This document shows positions 28,788 to 38,146 of a stretch of DNA of 64,000 bases, piece after piece. This DNA comes from an uncultured Lachnotalea sp. GTDB lineage: Bacteria > Bacillota > Clostridia > Lachnospirales > Lachnospiraceae. The stretch's first letter is position 1; every line of letters begins with the position of its first letter. A program made the translations under genes and the position numbers. The stretch lies in contig CAMSZT010000002.1 in the NCBI GenBank assembly GCA_947066815.1, positions 1 through 64,000 of the forward strand. Reading direction: 5' to 3'. The notes beneath the pieces were generated by a model. That model ran no database searches. It was given only the letters and a program-made list of their open reading frames with translations, and had not been told where the DNA came from.

Positions 28788-28970
28788 TCATTGCCGGTTG
28801 TCGGTCAGCGGTGGTTTTTGGTATAGCTTGCGGTTGATTTCTTTTTTCAGGATTTCAATCTCCTCTTTTACGGCTTCCAGATCTCCTTTTTTTACCTGGC
28901 GCTCGATCCGCTCCACGGCGGAGAGCTGGTCGAGAAGATAGTCGTTATACTCCTTTTCATTGATCGGCAT
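28788..28970 (-). CDS. Small coiled-coil protein (60 aa) of unknown function
   Basis: MPINEKEYNDYLLDQLSAVERIERQVKKGDLEAVKEEIEILKKEINRKLYQKPPLTDNRQ; RBS on minus strand (aggtgagc). Confidence 0.55.
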   Translation of the reverse strand: MPINEKEYNDYLLDQLSAVERIERQVKKGDLEAVKEEIEILKKEINRKLYQKPPLTDNRQ

Positions 28971-29183
28971 ATGCTCACCTACCTTTTTCGATGTTGCTGT
29001 TTTGACGTATCCACGGTGTTTTATGGTTTTATTATACCAGACATCCGGCTGTGGTGTAAAGAACTTCGTGGACTGCGGCGGGGATAGAGAAAATGGAGAA
29101 GCGTTATTTTTGGAGTGTTCACCTGTCGGCCGGGGACGGGAGATTGTGGCGATGAAGCAGAAGGAGAGCGACGGGCGTGATAC

Positions 29184-29766
29184 ATGATACAAAGGGGAAG
29201 TGATAGTTTGCAGTTTGCTGGATTTCCTATTATGTTTGACCCACAAGCAATTGCAGAGCAACATAATGTGGTGTTGAAGCATATGTTCAAGGGGAGGATA
29301 GAAGGTTATTTTCTGATAGACATAAAAGACAGGGTTATGAAAGCGCTGGGCCGGACAGGGCTTATAAAATATTATGATTTTCATTGGTCGGTTGAGCAGG
29401 TGGTGACCGGAATGGAGGAAGGCGCTGTTTCGGGGAAGGGAGTTCCTGTACTATCCGTTGCCGTATGAACTTTTTGCGATATCGATCAGGCTGGGAGAGG
29501 TGCTGGGGGAGTGTAATGATCTTGACCGTGGACAGCTTTACTATGGTATAATGTATAACGGGATTTCGGCTTTGTCGCTTATGGGGGATAATTTATACGG
29601 CAGTGCGTATCCCTTGTGTCGGGGCGCCATTGAACTGTATCCCAAGCTCCTGATCTTGAATATGCACACAGAAGCTTATGATCGGTATGACATGTTCAGG
29701 GAGTTTGAGATTGAGCAGTCTTGTTGTTCTCAAGAATATCCGGAAAAGTTTATTGAAAGGAATTAG
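29184..29766 (+). pseudogene. Hypothetical protein remnants (two overlapping ORFs in different frames)
   Basis: 29184-29468 and 29458-29766; more AT-rich than surroundings, abut without clear independent RBS. Confidence 0.35.
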
Positions 29767-29803
29767 TGGATTTTGCAGTTATTTGGTGAAAGCGAGGAGG
29801 ACC

Positions 29804-30433
29804 ATGATCATACGAAACGAAACAAAAGCGGACCACCGGGCGGTGGAGGAGCTGACAAGGCGGGCGTTTTACAATCTCTATGTTCCCGGGTGCGTGGAGC
29901 ATTACCTGGCCCATGTGATGCGGGAGCATGAGGACTTTATTCCGGAATTGGACTTCGTGGCGGAGCTTGACGGGAAGATCATCGGGAACATCATGTACAC
30001 GAAGGCGAGGCTGGTGGACGGGGGCGGCGTCGAAAAGGAGATCCTTACCTTCGGGCCGGTCTGCATCGCACCGGAATACCAGCGTAAGGGATATGGGAAG
30101 AGGCTGATGGAGCATTCCTTTGAGCAGGCGGTAAGACTGGGCTATGACGTGATCGTCATCTTCGGCAGTCCTGCCAATTACGTGGCCCGGGGCTTTAAAA
30201 GCTGTAAGCGGTACGGGGTCTGCTCGGAGGACGGGCGGTTTCCGGCGGCCATGATGGTGAAGGAGCTGGTCCCGGGCGTGCTGGACGGCAGGAGGCGGAC
30301 GTACCACGGGAGCCCCGTCATGGAGGTTTCCGAGGCGGAGGCGGAGCGCTACGACGGAAACTTTGACTTTATGGAAAAGAAATACAGGCCCAGTCAGGAG
30401 GAATTCTTTATCATGAGCCAGGCGTTTCTTTGA
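29804..30433 (+). CDS. GNAT family N-acetyltransferase
   Basis: MIIRNETKADHRAVEELTRRAFYN...FGPVCIAPEYQRKGYGKRLMEHSFEQAVRLGYDVIVIFGSPANYVARGF. Confidence 0.92.
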   Translation: MIIRNETKADHRAVEELTRRAFYNLYVPGCVEHYLAHVMREHEDFIPELDFVAELDGKIIGNIMYTKARLVDGGGVEKEILTFGPVCIAPEYQRKGYGKRLMEHSFEQAVRLGYDVIVIFGSPANYVARGFKSCKRYGVCSEDGRFPAAMMVKELVPGVLDGRRRTYHGSPVMEVSEAEAERYDGNFDFMEKKYRPSQEEFFIMSQAFL

Positions 30434-30466
30434 AAAAATTTTGCCCCCTTCCGTGGATGGAATGCG

Positions 30467-30880
30467 TCAGACTCCTCTTGCATGGCTGGCATTAAATAGC
30501 TGCATAAGTCCATCCTGGAGAACCTGGGAACAGTTCACTCCCCGTTTTTCCGCCAGTGTAGCCATCCATGCGGGAAGGGAGACATTTTTGCGGACAGCCC
30601 TGGTATCGGTTGCTGCTCTGTATGCGAATGTATCAATGCGGATAATTGAGCGGGCTGCGTTTTCTGGAATATCCAGATTATGTTGAGGAGTAGGAGCCGG
30701 GATTTCATTGCCTTCGTCCTCTGCCACCACAAGCCATCCGCTGGCGGCGTCGGTGATCATTTCAATGGCATCATCAATATCGTTTCCGGTGGTGATGCAT
30801 CCGGGGAGATCGGGCACCCGGCAGTAGTATTTGGTTCCGTCTTCATTTGGTACGAATGTCGCAGTATAGATATATTTCAT
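30467..30880 (-). CDS. hicB: HicB-family antitoxin
   Basis: YIYTATFVPNEDGTKYYCRVPDLPGCITTGNDIDDAIEMITDAASGWL...; C-terminal DNA-binding-like region. Confidence 0.88.
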   Translation of the reverse strand: MKYIYTATFVPNEDGTKYYCRVPDLPGCITTGNDIDDAIEMITDAASGWLVVAEDEGNEIPAPTPQHNLDIPENAARSIIRIDTFAYRAATDTRAVRKNVSLPAWMATLAEKRGVNCSQVLQDGLMQLFNASHARGV

Positions 30881-30913
30881 AGGTCGGTCTCCTTTACTGG
30901 CAGCAGGGAGGAT

Positions 30914-31098
30914 CTACCTCTTGCCCTGTTTGATTTCTTTGCGTATATAGCGGAGATCATCTTCATCAAAGTGGCCACGTTTCAGGGGGATGGAATACTT
31001 GGTTTCCGGATTGTAGTAGATATCGTGATTCCCCCGCTCCGTTTGAATTGATAGCCGCTATTGTTTAGATCCTTTATTGCCGTGTTTCGTGGGGTCAT
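30914..31098 (-). pseudogene. hicA: HicA-family toxin, frameshifted in a G5 run
   Basis: MTPRNTAIKDLNNSGYQFKRSGG then frame break; +1-nt frame continues NHDIYYNPETKYSIPLKRGHFDEDDLRYIRKEIKQGKR*; length 185 nt (one short of 62 codons); homopolymer at 31031-31035. Confidence 0.78.
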
Positions 31099-31186
31099 TG
31101 CTGTTCTCCTTATAAGAATATTATACACAACGATACACAATATATCAAGGGGGAATGAGAGAAAATACTTTTCTGGGAATTATAAC

Positions 31187-31216
31187 TTGTACACCCCGCC
31201 GCTTGTGTGGTATACT
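31187..31216 (+). promoter_or_regulatory. Sigma-A-like promoter upstream of pyrH
   Basis: TTGTAC - 18 nt - TATACT. Confidence 0.5.
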
Positions 31217-31252
31217 GGATAAGGATTATTTTGGAGATATGAGGGGGCTGTC

Positions 31253-31960
31253 ATGGAGAAAGCGAGAAGGGTGTTGCTGAAGCTCAGCGGAGAGGCGCTG
31301 GCGGGGCCTGCGGGCCGGGGATTTGACGAGGATACGGTGAAGGCGGTGGCCGCCCAGGTGGCGCCTTCGGTGAGGGAAGGGATCCAGATCGGCATTGTGA
31401 TCGGCGGCGGCAATTTCTGGCGGGGCCGCCAGAGCAAAGCCATCGACCGGACGAAGGCGGACCAGATCGGGATGCTTGCCACGGTCATGAACTGCATCTA
31501 CGTGTCGGAGATCTTCCGCTCGGCGGGTATGGAGACGGAGATCTTCACGCCCTTTGCCTGCGGTACCATGACGAAGCTTTTTTCCAAGGACGAGGCGAAC
31601 CGGTGTTTTCGGGAAGGCCGGGTGGTGTTTTTTGCCGGAGGGACAGGGCATCCGTATTTTTCCACCGATACGGGGATCGTGCTGCGGGCCATTGAGATGG
31701 ACGCCGACGTGATCCTTCTCGCCAAGGCCGTGGACGGGGTCTATGACTCGGATCCCAGGGAGAATCCTCTGGCGAAGAAGTACGACACGGTTTCGATCGG
31801 GGAGGTCATTGAGAAGAAGCTGGCGGTGGTGGATCTTACGGCGTCCATCATGTGCATGGAGCACCGGATGCCCATGGCGGTATTTGGGCTGGGCGAGAAG
31901 GACAGTATCGGAAATGCGCTGAAGGGTAAGATCACCGGAACGACGGTGACGGCAGAGTAG
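31253..31960 (+). CDS. pyrH: UMP kinase
   Basis: RRVLLKLSGEALAGPAGRGFDEDTV...GTGHPYFSTDTGIVLRAIEMDADVILLAKAVDGVYDSDP. Confidence 0.97.
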   Translation: MEKARRVLLKLSGEALAGPAGRGFDEDTVKAVAAQVAPSVREGIQIGIVIGGGNFWRGRQSKAIDRTKADQIGMLATVMNCIYVSEIFRSAGMETEIFTPFACGTMTKLFSKDEANRCFREGRVVFFAGGTGHPYFSTDTGIVLRAIEMDADVILLAKAVDGVYDSDPRENPLAKKYDTVSIGEVIEKKLAVVDLTASIMCMEHRMPMAVFGLGEKDSIGNALKGKITGTTVTAE

Positions 31961-32064
31961 CGGGAAGGGGATTTGGGGAAACGCGGATCAAAGCGTTTCC
32001 TTAGATGGTTTCTTTTGGGGCCGGGGAACCGGCGCATACTGAATAACAGGGAGGTTTTTGTGTT

Positions 32065-32619
32065 ATGGAAGACAGATTAAAGGGGTATGAGGACAAGATG
32101 GAGAAGACGGTGAGCGTGCTCCGGAGTGATTATGCGACGATCCGGGCGGGCCGGGCCAATCCCCATGTGCTGGACCAGATCACGGTGGATTACTACGGGG
32201 TGCCCAGCGGCATCCAGCAGGTGGCCAACGTGTCCGTGCCGGAGCCCAGGATGCTGCTGATCCAGCCCTGGGAGAAGAGCCTGATCAAGGCCATCGAGAA
32301 GGCGATCCTGACCTCGGATCTGGGGATCAATCCCAGCAACGACGGGAACGTGATCCGCCTGGTGTTCCCGGAGATGACGGAGGAGCGCAGAAAGGATCTT
32401 TCCAAGGACGTGAAGAAAAAGGGGGACAATGCGAAGGTCGCCATCCGGAATATCCGCAGGGATGCCAACGACGCCATCAAGAAGCTGCAGAAGGGCGGCG
32501 AGATCTCGGAGGATGAGCAGAAACAGTATGAGGACAAGATCCAGAAGCTGACGGACAAGTTCATCGAGAAGGTGGACGGGGAGATCGAGCTTAAGACCAA
32601 GGAGATCATGACAGTCTAA
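32065..32619 (+). CDS. frr: Ribosome recycling factor
   Basis: LRSDYATIRAGRANPHVLDQITVDYYGVPSGIQQVANVSVPEPRMLLIQPW. Confidence 0.98.
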   Translation: MEDRLKGYEDKMEKTVSVLRSDYATIRAGRANPHVLDQITVDYYGVPSGIQQVANVSVPEPRMLLIQPWEKSLIKAIEKAILTSDLGINPSNDGNVIRLVFPEMTEERRKDLSKDVKKKGDNAKVAIRNIRRDANDAIKKLQKGGEISEDEQKQYEDKIQKLTDKFIEKVDGEIELKTKEIMTV

Positions 32620-32763
32620 GGCCTTTTCGTTCAGGGCCGTTTTCGGTGGATTTTTTGTAAAAGAGCATAGGAACGATCAGGGGGCAGGGGCGTTGACGGA
32701 TTCTGCCCCCTTTGCGCACGGGAGTTTTCCGGACTTTTGTGCGGTTTGACGGAGGGTTTGTTT

Positions 32764-33480
32764 ATGGCAGAGGAGATGGGCCTGCGGGTTCCGAGGCATG
32801 TGGCGATCATTTTGGACGGGAACGGCCGCTGGGCGAAGAAGCGGGGTCTTCCCCGGAACATGGGCCACGTGGAGGGCTGCAAGGTGGTGGAGCGGACGGT
32901 GGAGGACGCCGCCGGGCTGGGCATCAAATACCTGACAGTCTATGGGTTTTCCACGGAGAACTGGAAGCGTTCCGCCGAGGAGGTGGGGGCGCTCATGCAG
33001 CTGTTCCGCTATTATATGAAGCGGCTTCTCAAGGTGGCGAAGAAAAATGACGTGCGGGTCATCATGATCGGCGAGCGGAGCCGGTTTGACGCGGACATCA
33101 TCGAGGGTCTTGACCGGCTGGAAAACGAGACGAAGGGGAATTCCCGCATGACGTTTACCATCGCCGTCAATTACGGGAGCCGGGATGAGATCACCCGGGC
33201 GGTGCGGCGGATGATGGAGGACTGTGCGGCGGGGAAGCTCTCGCCGAAGGACGTAAACGAGGAGCTCATAGGCAGTTACCTGGATACGAAGGAGCTTCCG
33301 GACCCGGACCTTCTGATCCGCACCAGCGGCGAGGAGCGGCTTTCCAATTATCTGCTCTGGCAGCTGGCTTATACGGAATTTTATTTTACGGATGTTTTGT
33401 GGCCGGATTTCAATAAAGAGGAATTGGTCAAAGCCATTGAGAAATACAATGGTAGAGACCGGAGGTTTGGAGGGGTGTAG
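32764..33480 (+). CDS. uppS: Isoprenyl transferase (undecaprenyl diphosphate synthase)
   Basis: VPRHVAIILDGNGRWAKKRGLPRNMGHVEG...SRDEITRAVR. Confidence 0.96.
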   Translation: MAEEMGLRVPRHVAIILDGNGRWAKKRGLPRNMGHVEGCKVVERTVEDAAGLGIKYLTVYGFSTENWKRSAEEVGALMQLFRYYMKRLLKVAKKNDVRVIMIGERSRFDADIIEGLDRLENETKGNSRMTFTIAVNYGSRDEITRAVRRMMEDCAAGKLSPKDVNEELIGSYLDTKELPDPDLLIRTSGEERLSNYLLWQLAYTEFYFTDVLWPDFNKEELVKAIEKYNGRDRRFGGV

Positions 33481-33481
33481 G

Positions 33482-34330
33482 ATGTTTAAGACGAGGCTTT
33501 TGAGCGGGATCGTCCTGGTGGCAGTGATCATCGGGCTTCTGGTCCTTGGAGGAAGTGTGCTGGCGGCTTCTCTCGGCCTGATCTCCCTCATCGGCATGTT
33601 TGAGCTTTACCGGACGGTGGGGGCGGAAAAGAGTCTTGTGGGGGCGGCCGGATATCTGGCGGGGGCCGTTTTTTATCTTCTGCTGTTCTTTTCCCGGGAT
33701 CCGGCGTCGGATTCCATGCCCATCCTGTTTTTCGTGGCGTTTTTGATCGTCCTCATGGCCGTCTATGTGTTCGCCTTTCCCAGGTATTCGGCCGGGCAGG
33801 TCATGACGGTGTTTTTCGGGCTGGTCTATGTGGCGGTCATGCTGTCTTATGTGTTCCGGACCCGCATGCTTTCGGGGGGCGCTCTTCTGGTGTGGCTGGT
33901 GTTCTTAAGCTCCTGGGGCTGCGACACCTGTGCCTACTGCGTGGGCATGCTCATCGGGAAGCACAAGATGGCGCCCAACTTAAGTCCGAAGAAGTCGGTG
34001 GAGGGCGGTGTCGGCGGCATCCTGGGAGCCGGTATCCTGGGAGCGGTTTTCGGCGCCGTCTTTGCGGATGGCCTTTCGGGGGCCCTGGGAAGCCCCACGC
34101 TCCACTGCGCCGTGATCTGCATGGTGGGGGCGGTCATATCCCAGATCGGGGATCTGGCGGCGTCGGCCATCAAGCGGAACCATGGCGTGAAGGATTACGG
34201 CAGACTGATCCCCGGCCACGGCGGGATCCTGGACCGGTTTGACAGCGTGATCTTTGTGGCGCCCGGCATTTATTATACGATCGTGCTTTTGACAGAGGGA
34301 ACGGAGGCGCTCAGCCGGTTTCTGGGATAA
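33482..34330 (+). CDS. cdsA: Phosphatidate cytidylyltransferase
   Basis: Multi-TM; SPKKSVEGGVGGILGA...GDLAASAIKRNHGVKDYGRLIPGHGGILDRFDS. Confidence 0.96.
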   Translation: MFKTRLLSGIVLVAVIIGLLVLGGSVLAASLGLISLIGMFELYRTVGAEKSLVGAAGYLAGAVFYLLLFFSRDPASDSMPILFFVAFLIVLMAVYVFAFPRYSAGQVMTVFFGLVYVAVMLSYVFRTRMLSGGALLVWLVFLSSWGCDTCAYCVGMLIGKHKMAPNLSPKKSVEGGVGGILGAGILGAVFGAVFADGLSGALGSPTLHCAVICMVGAVISQIGDLAASAIKRNHGVKDYGRLIPGHGGILDRFDSVIFVAPGIYYTIVLLTEGTEALSRFLG

Positions 34331-34429
34331 ACCTGTTTTTCGGCCCGCGGGACGACTTCCTGTCGGTTTGGGAATGCGGGCGGGGACGCGGACAGTGCAT
34401 GGATGCTTTGAAAATGGAGAATACTGATT

Positions 34430-35572
34430 ATGAAAAAAATATCGATACTGGGTTCTACGGGTTCCATCGGAACGCAGACTCTTGAGGTGGTCCGGGAAAA
34501 TCCGGAGCTTCGGGTGACGGCTCTGGCGGCGGGCAGGAATGCAGCGCTCCTGGAGGCGCAGGCCAGGGAGTTTCGGCCGGGGTTCGTGTGTCTCATGGAC
34601 GAGGCGGCAGCCGGGGACTTGAGAGTCCGGCTGGCGGATACGGATATCCGGGTACTGTCCGGCATGGAGGGCCTTTTGGAGGCGGCCGTGGCAGAGGAGG
34701 CAGATATGGTGGTGACGGCGGTGGTGGGGATGATCGGCATCCGCCCCACGATCGCCGCCATCGAGGCGGGGAAGGATATCGCCCTGGCAAACAAGGAGAC
34801 GCTGGTGACGGCGGGCCATCTGATCATGCCGTTTGCAAAGGAGCGGGGAGTGGATATTTTCCCGGTGGACAGTGAGCACAGCGCCATTTTCCAATGCCTG
34901 AACGGGGAGGAGGGGAACCGGATCGACAAGATCCTTCTCACGGCTTCCGGCGGCCCATTCCGGGGAAAGACCAGGAAGGAACTTGCAGGAGTCCGGCTGG
35001 AGGACGCCCTGAAGCACCCCAACTGGTCCATGGGCCACAAGATCACCATCGACTCTTCGACCCTGGTCAACAAGGGGCTGGAGGTCATGGAGGCGAAGTG
35101 GCTCTTCGGCGTGGGAGTGGACGATGTGCAGGTGGTGGTCCAGCCCCAGAGCGTCATCCATTCCATGGTGCAGTTTGAGGACGGGGCGGTCATGGCCCAG
35201 ATGGGGGTGCCGGATATGAAGCTTCCCATCCAGTATGCCCTTCTCTATCCCAAAAGACGGCGGATGCCGGGGAAAAGGCTGGATTTCTGGAGCCTTAGAT
35301 CCCTGGATTTTGAGAAGCCGGATCTTGAGAATTTCCCCGCGCTCTCCATGGCTTATGAGGCGGGCCGGGCGGGCGGCACTTTGCCCACGGTCTTCAATGC
35401 CGCCAACGAGTGGGCGGTGGCTGCGTTCCTTCAGGGAAGGATCGGCTACCTGGATATCACGGATATCATCGGGGAGGCCATGGCCCGCCATAAAAACATC
35501 GAGGCCCCGGGGCTGGAGGAGATCCTCCGGACGGAGGCGGAGACGTATCATTATATCAAGGACAGGTGGTAG
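34430..35572 (+). CDS. dxr: 1-deoxy-D-xylulose-5-phosphate reductoisomerase
   Basis: MKKISILGSTGSIGTQTLEVVRENP...LANKETLVTAGHLIM...PVDSEHSAIFQCL. Confidence 0.97.
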   Translation: MKKISILGSTGSIGTQTLEVVRENPELRVTALAAGRNAALLEAQAREFRPGFVCLMDEAAAGDLRVRLADTDIRVLSGMEGLLEAAVAEEADMVVTAVVGMIGIRPTIAAIEAGKDIALANKETLVTAGHLIMPFAKERGVDIFPVDSEHSAIFQCLNGEEGNRIDKILLTASGGPFRGKTRKELAGVRLEDALKHPNWSMGHKITIDSSTLVNKGLEVMEAKWLFGVGVDDVQVVVQPQSVIHSMVQFEDGAVMAQMGVPDMKLPIQYALLYPKRRRMPGKRLDFWSLRSLDFEKPDLENFPALSMAYEAGRAGGTLPTVFNAANEWAVAAFLQGRIGYLDITDIIGEAMARHKNIEAPGLEEILRTEAETYHYIKDRW

Positions 35573-35577
35573 GAAGC

Positions 35578-36876
35578 ATGATCTTTAGTATTTTGCTGGC
35601 AGTTTTGGTATTCAGCCTTCTGGTGGTGTCCCATGAATTCGGGCATTTCCTTCTGGCGAAGAAGAACGGGATCGGCGTCATCGAGTTTTCGGTGGGCATG
35701 GGCCCCAGGATCTTGAGCGGCGTCAGGGGAGGCACCAGGTATTCCCTGAAGGCGGTCCCCTTCGGAGGCTCCTGCCAGATGGTGGGGGAGGATGACGACG
35801 ACGACAGCGAAATTTCTTTTAACAGCAAGTCCCCTTTTGCCCGGTTTGCCGTGGTCGTCGGCGGGCCGCTGTTTAATTTTCTGCTGGCCTTTATCCTGTC
35901 GGTGGTGGTCTTAAGCCTGGCCGGGGTCAATGAGCCCAGGGTCTATTATGTGTCGGAGGGATACGGCGCCGAGAAGGCAGGGCTTGAGGAGGGGGACCTG
36001 ATCCGGTCCATCGACGGCCATAAAATGACTCTCGGCAGGGACATCGAGCTCTATTTTTTAAGCCATCCCATGGACGGGAGCCCCATCACTATTGAATATG
36101 AGCGGGACGGGGAACTTCGGGAGACGGTCCTCGACCCTTCCTACGAAGCCTATCTGACCGGCTTCTCCTACTATGCCTCCGAGGACGAGGCGGCCATCAC
36201 GGCCCTGACGGAGGGGCTTGCCATGGCCGAGGCGGGGGCGAAGGTGGGGGACGTGATCGTTTCCATCGACGGGACGCCCATCGCTTCGGGGCTGGAGGTG
36301 CAGTCTTATTTTGAGGAGCACCCGCTCCGGGGGGATACGTCGGTGAAATTTGTCTTGGAGCGGAGCGGGAAGACGCTGGAGCTTTCGGTGACGCCCACTT
36401 ATTATCAGGCTTCGACCCTCGGCATGGAGGCGGTCGCCTACCGGAATAAAGAGGCAGGGGCCCTGTCGGTGCTTCGGAACGGCTTTTCCGAGGTCCGCTA
36501 CTGGATGAGTTATACCCTGACATCTCTGAAGATGCTGGTGACGGGACGGGTGGGGGTGGAAAACCTCTCCGGTCCGGTGGGCATCGTCAACATGGTGGGC
36601 GAGGTGGTGGAGCAGAGCCGGTCGGACGGCGCCCTGTACGTGTTTTTGAATCTTTTGAATTTCAGTATCCTGCTGAGCGTGAACCTGGGAGTCCTGAACC
36701 TCCTGCCTCTGCCGGCGCTGGACGGGGGACGTCTCGTGTTCATCCTCATCGAGCTTGTCCGGGGGAAGCCGGTGTCCAGGGAGAAGGAGGGGATGGTCCA
36801 CACCATCGGGCTTCTGTTGCTCATGGCGCTCATGGTGTTCGTCATGTTCAATGACGTGCTGAAGATCTTCAGGTAG
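35578..36876 (+). CDS. rseP: RIP metalloprotease RseP/RasP (site-2 protease family)
   Basis: [28 protein letters not shown]; two PDZ-like segments; [23 protein letters not shown]. Confidence 0.95.
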   Translation: MIFSILLAVLVFSLLVVSHEFGHFLLAKKNGIGVIEFSVGMGPRILSGVRGGTRYSLKAVPFGGSCQMVGEDDDDDSEISFNSKSPFARFAVVVGGPLFNFLLAFILSVVVLSLAGVNEPRVYYVSEGYGAEKAGLEEGDLIRSIDGHKMTLGRDIELYFLSHPMDGSPITIEYERDGELRETVLDPSYEAYLTGFSYYASEDEAAITALTEGLAMAEAGAKVGDVIVSIDGTPIASGLEVQSYFEEHPLRGDTSVKFVLERSGKTLELSVTPTYYQASTLGMEAVAYRNKEAGALSVLRNGFSEVRYWMSYTLTSLKMLVTGRVGVENLSGPVGIVNMVGEVVEQSRSDGALYVFLNLLNFSILLSVNLGVLNLLPLPALDGGRLVFILIELVRGKPVSREKEGMVHTIGLLLLMALMVFVMFNDVLKIFR

Positions 36877-36889
36877 GGGAGGAAGGAAT

Positions 36890-37948
36890 ATGACTCATCG
36901 GGAAGGTACAAAGGTGGTCCGTATCGGGGACCGGGTGATCGGCGGGGGAAATCCGGTGCTGATCCAGTCCATGACCAACACGAGGACGGAGGACGCAGCG
37001 GGTACCGTAGCCCAGATCAGGCGGCTGGAAGCGGCAGGCTGTGAGATCGTCCGCTGTACGGTGCCGACCATGGAGGCGGCAAAGGCCCTCGGGGAGATCA
37101 AAAAACGGATTTCCATTCCTCTGGTGGCAGATATCCACTTTGATCATAAGATGGCCATTGCGGCCATGGAGAACGGGGCGGACAAGATCCGTATCAATCC
37201 GGGCAATATCGGCAGTGAAGAGCGGGTGCGGGCCGTGGTGGACGCGGCGGGGGAGCGGCAGATCCCGATCCGTATCGGCGTCAACAGCGGTTCCCTGGAG
37301 AAGCGTTTTTTGGAAAAATACGGGAAGGTCACGGCAGAGGGCATCGTGGAGAGCGCCCTGGAAAAGATCCACGGGATCGAGGACATGGGTTACGACAATC
37401 TGGTGGTGAGCATCAAATCCTCGGATGTATTAATGTGTGCTAAGGCCCATGAGCTGATTGCAGGGCAGATGAATTATCCGCTCCACGTGGGCATCACGGA
37501 GTCGGGGACCCTTTATTCCGGCAACATCAAGTCGGCCCTGGGACTGGGGATCATCCTCTACCAGGGGATCGGCGACACGATCCGGGTGTCTTTGACCGGC
37601 GACCCGGTGGAGGAGATCAAGTCGGCGAAGCAGATTCTTCGGAATCTGGGACTTCGAAAAGGAGGCATCGAGGTGGTGTCCTGTCCCACCTGCGGGCGGA
37701 CGAAGATCGACCTGATCGGCCTGGCGAACCAAGTGGAGACCATGGTGGCCGGTATGGACCATCTGAACCTGAAAGTGGCCGTCATGGGCTGCGTGGTCAA
37801 CGGGCCCGGCGAGGCGAGGGAGGCCGACATCGGCATCGCCGGGGGAATCGGCGAAGGCCTCCTCATCAAGAAGGGCGAGATCGTCCGCAAGGTGCCGGAG
37901 GACGAGCTTCTGGAAACCCTGCGGCAGGAGCTGCTTAACTGGAACTGA
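36890..37948 (+). CDS. ispG: 4-hydroxy-3-methylbut-2-en-1-yl diphosphate synthase
   Basis: [38 protein letters not shown]...[12 protein letters not shown]...[11 protein letters not shown]. Confidence 0.97.
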   Translation: MTHREGTKVVRIGDRVIGGGNPVLIQSMTNTRTEDAAGTVAQIRRLEAAGCEIVRCTVPTMEAAKALGEIKKRISIPLVADIHFDHKMAIAAMENGADKIRINPGNIGSEERVRAVVDAAGERQIPIRIGVNSGSLEKRFLEKYGKVTAEGIVESALEKIHGIEDMGYDNLVVSIKSSDVLMCAKAHELIAGQMNYPLHVGITESGTLYSGNIKSALGLGIILYQGIGDTIRVSLTGDPVEEIKSAKQILRNLGLRKGGIEVVSCPTCGRTKIDLIGLANQVETMVAGMDHLNLKVAVMGCVVNGPGEAREADIGIAGGIGEGLLIKKGEIVRKVPEDELLETLRQELLNWN

Positions 37949-37957
37949 CGAGGGATT

Positions 37958-38127
37958 TTTATCATTCCGCTTCTCTTTTTTGAAGAGTCAGGCTCTTTTC
38001 CTGCCATGTCTGGATTTGCGGAAACCGACGTGTCTGCGCAGAACCGGAGCGCCGGTTTCCGCACCGACTGATATGGCAGAAAAGAGCCGTCACTTCTCGC
38101 TCAGACCGAACGAAGCGGAACGATAAA
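37958..38127. repeat. Large nested palindrome between ispG and polC
   Basis: TTTATCATTCCGCTTC/GAAGCGGAACGATAAA; GGCTCTTTTCCTGCCATGTC/GATATGGCAGAAAAGAGCC; GCGGAAACCG/CGGTTTCCGC. Confidence 0.8.
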
Positions 38128-38146
38128 TAACAGGAAGGGGTAACAA

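Noticed and set aside
31977-32000. GGAAACGC/GCGTTTCC hairpin between pyrH and frr as a terminator or regulatory RNA
   Set aside because: Short stem, no proper T-tract; kept as unremarkable.
33980-35551. 523-aa minus-strand ORF opposite cdsA/dxr
   Set aside because: Spans two well-supported plus-strand genes; antisense artefact.
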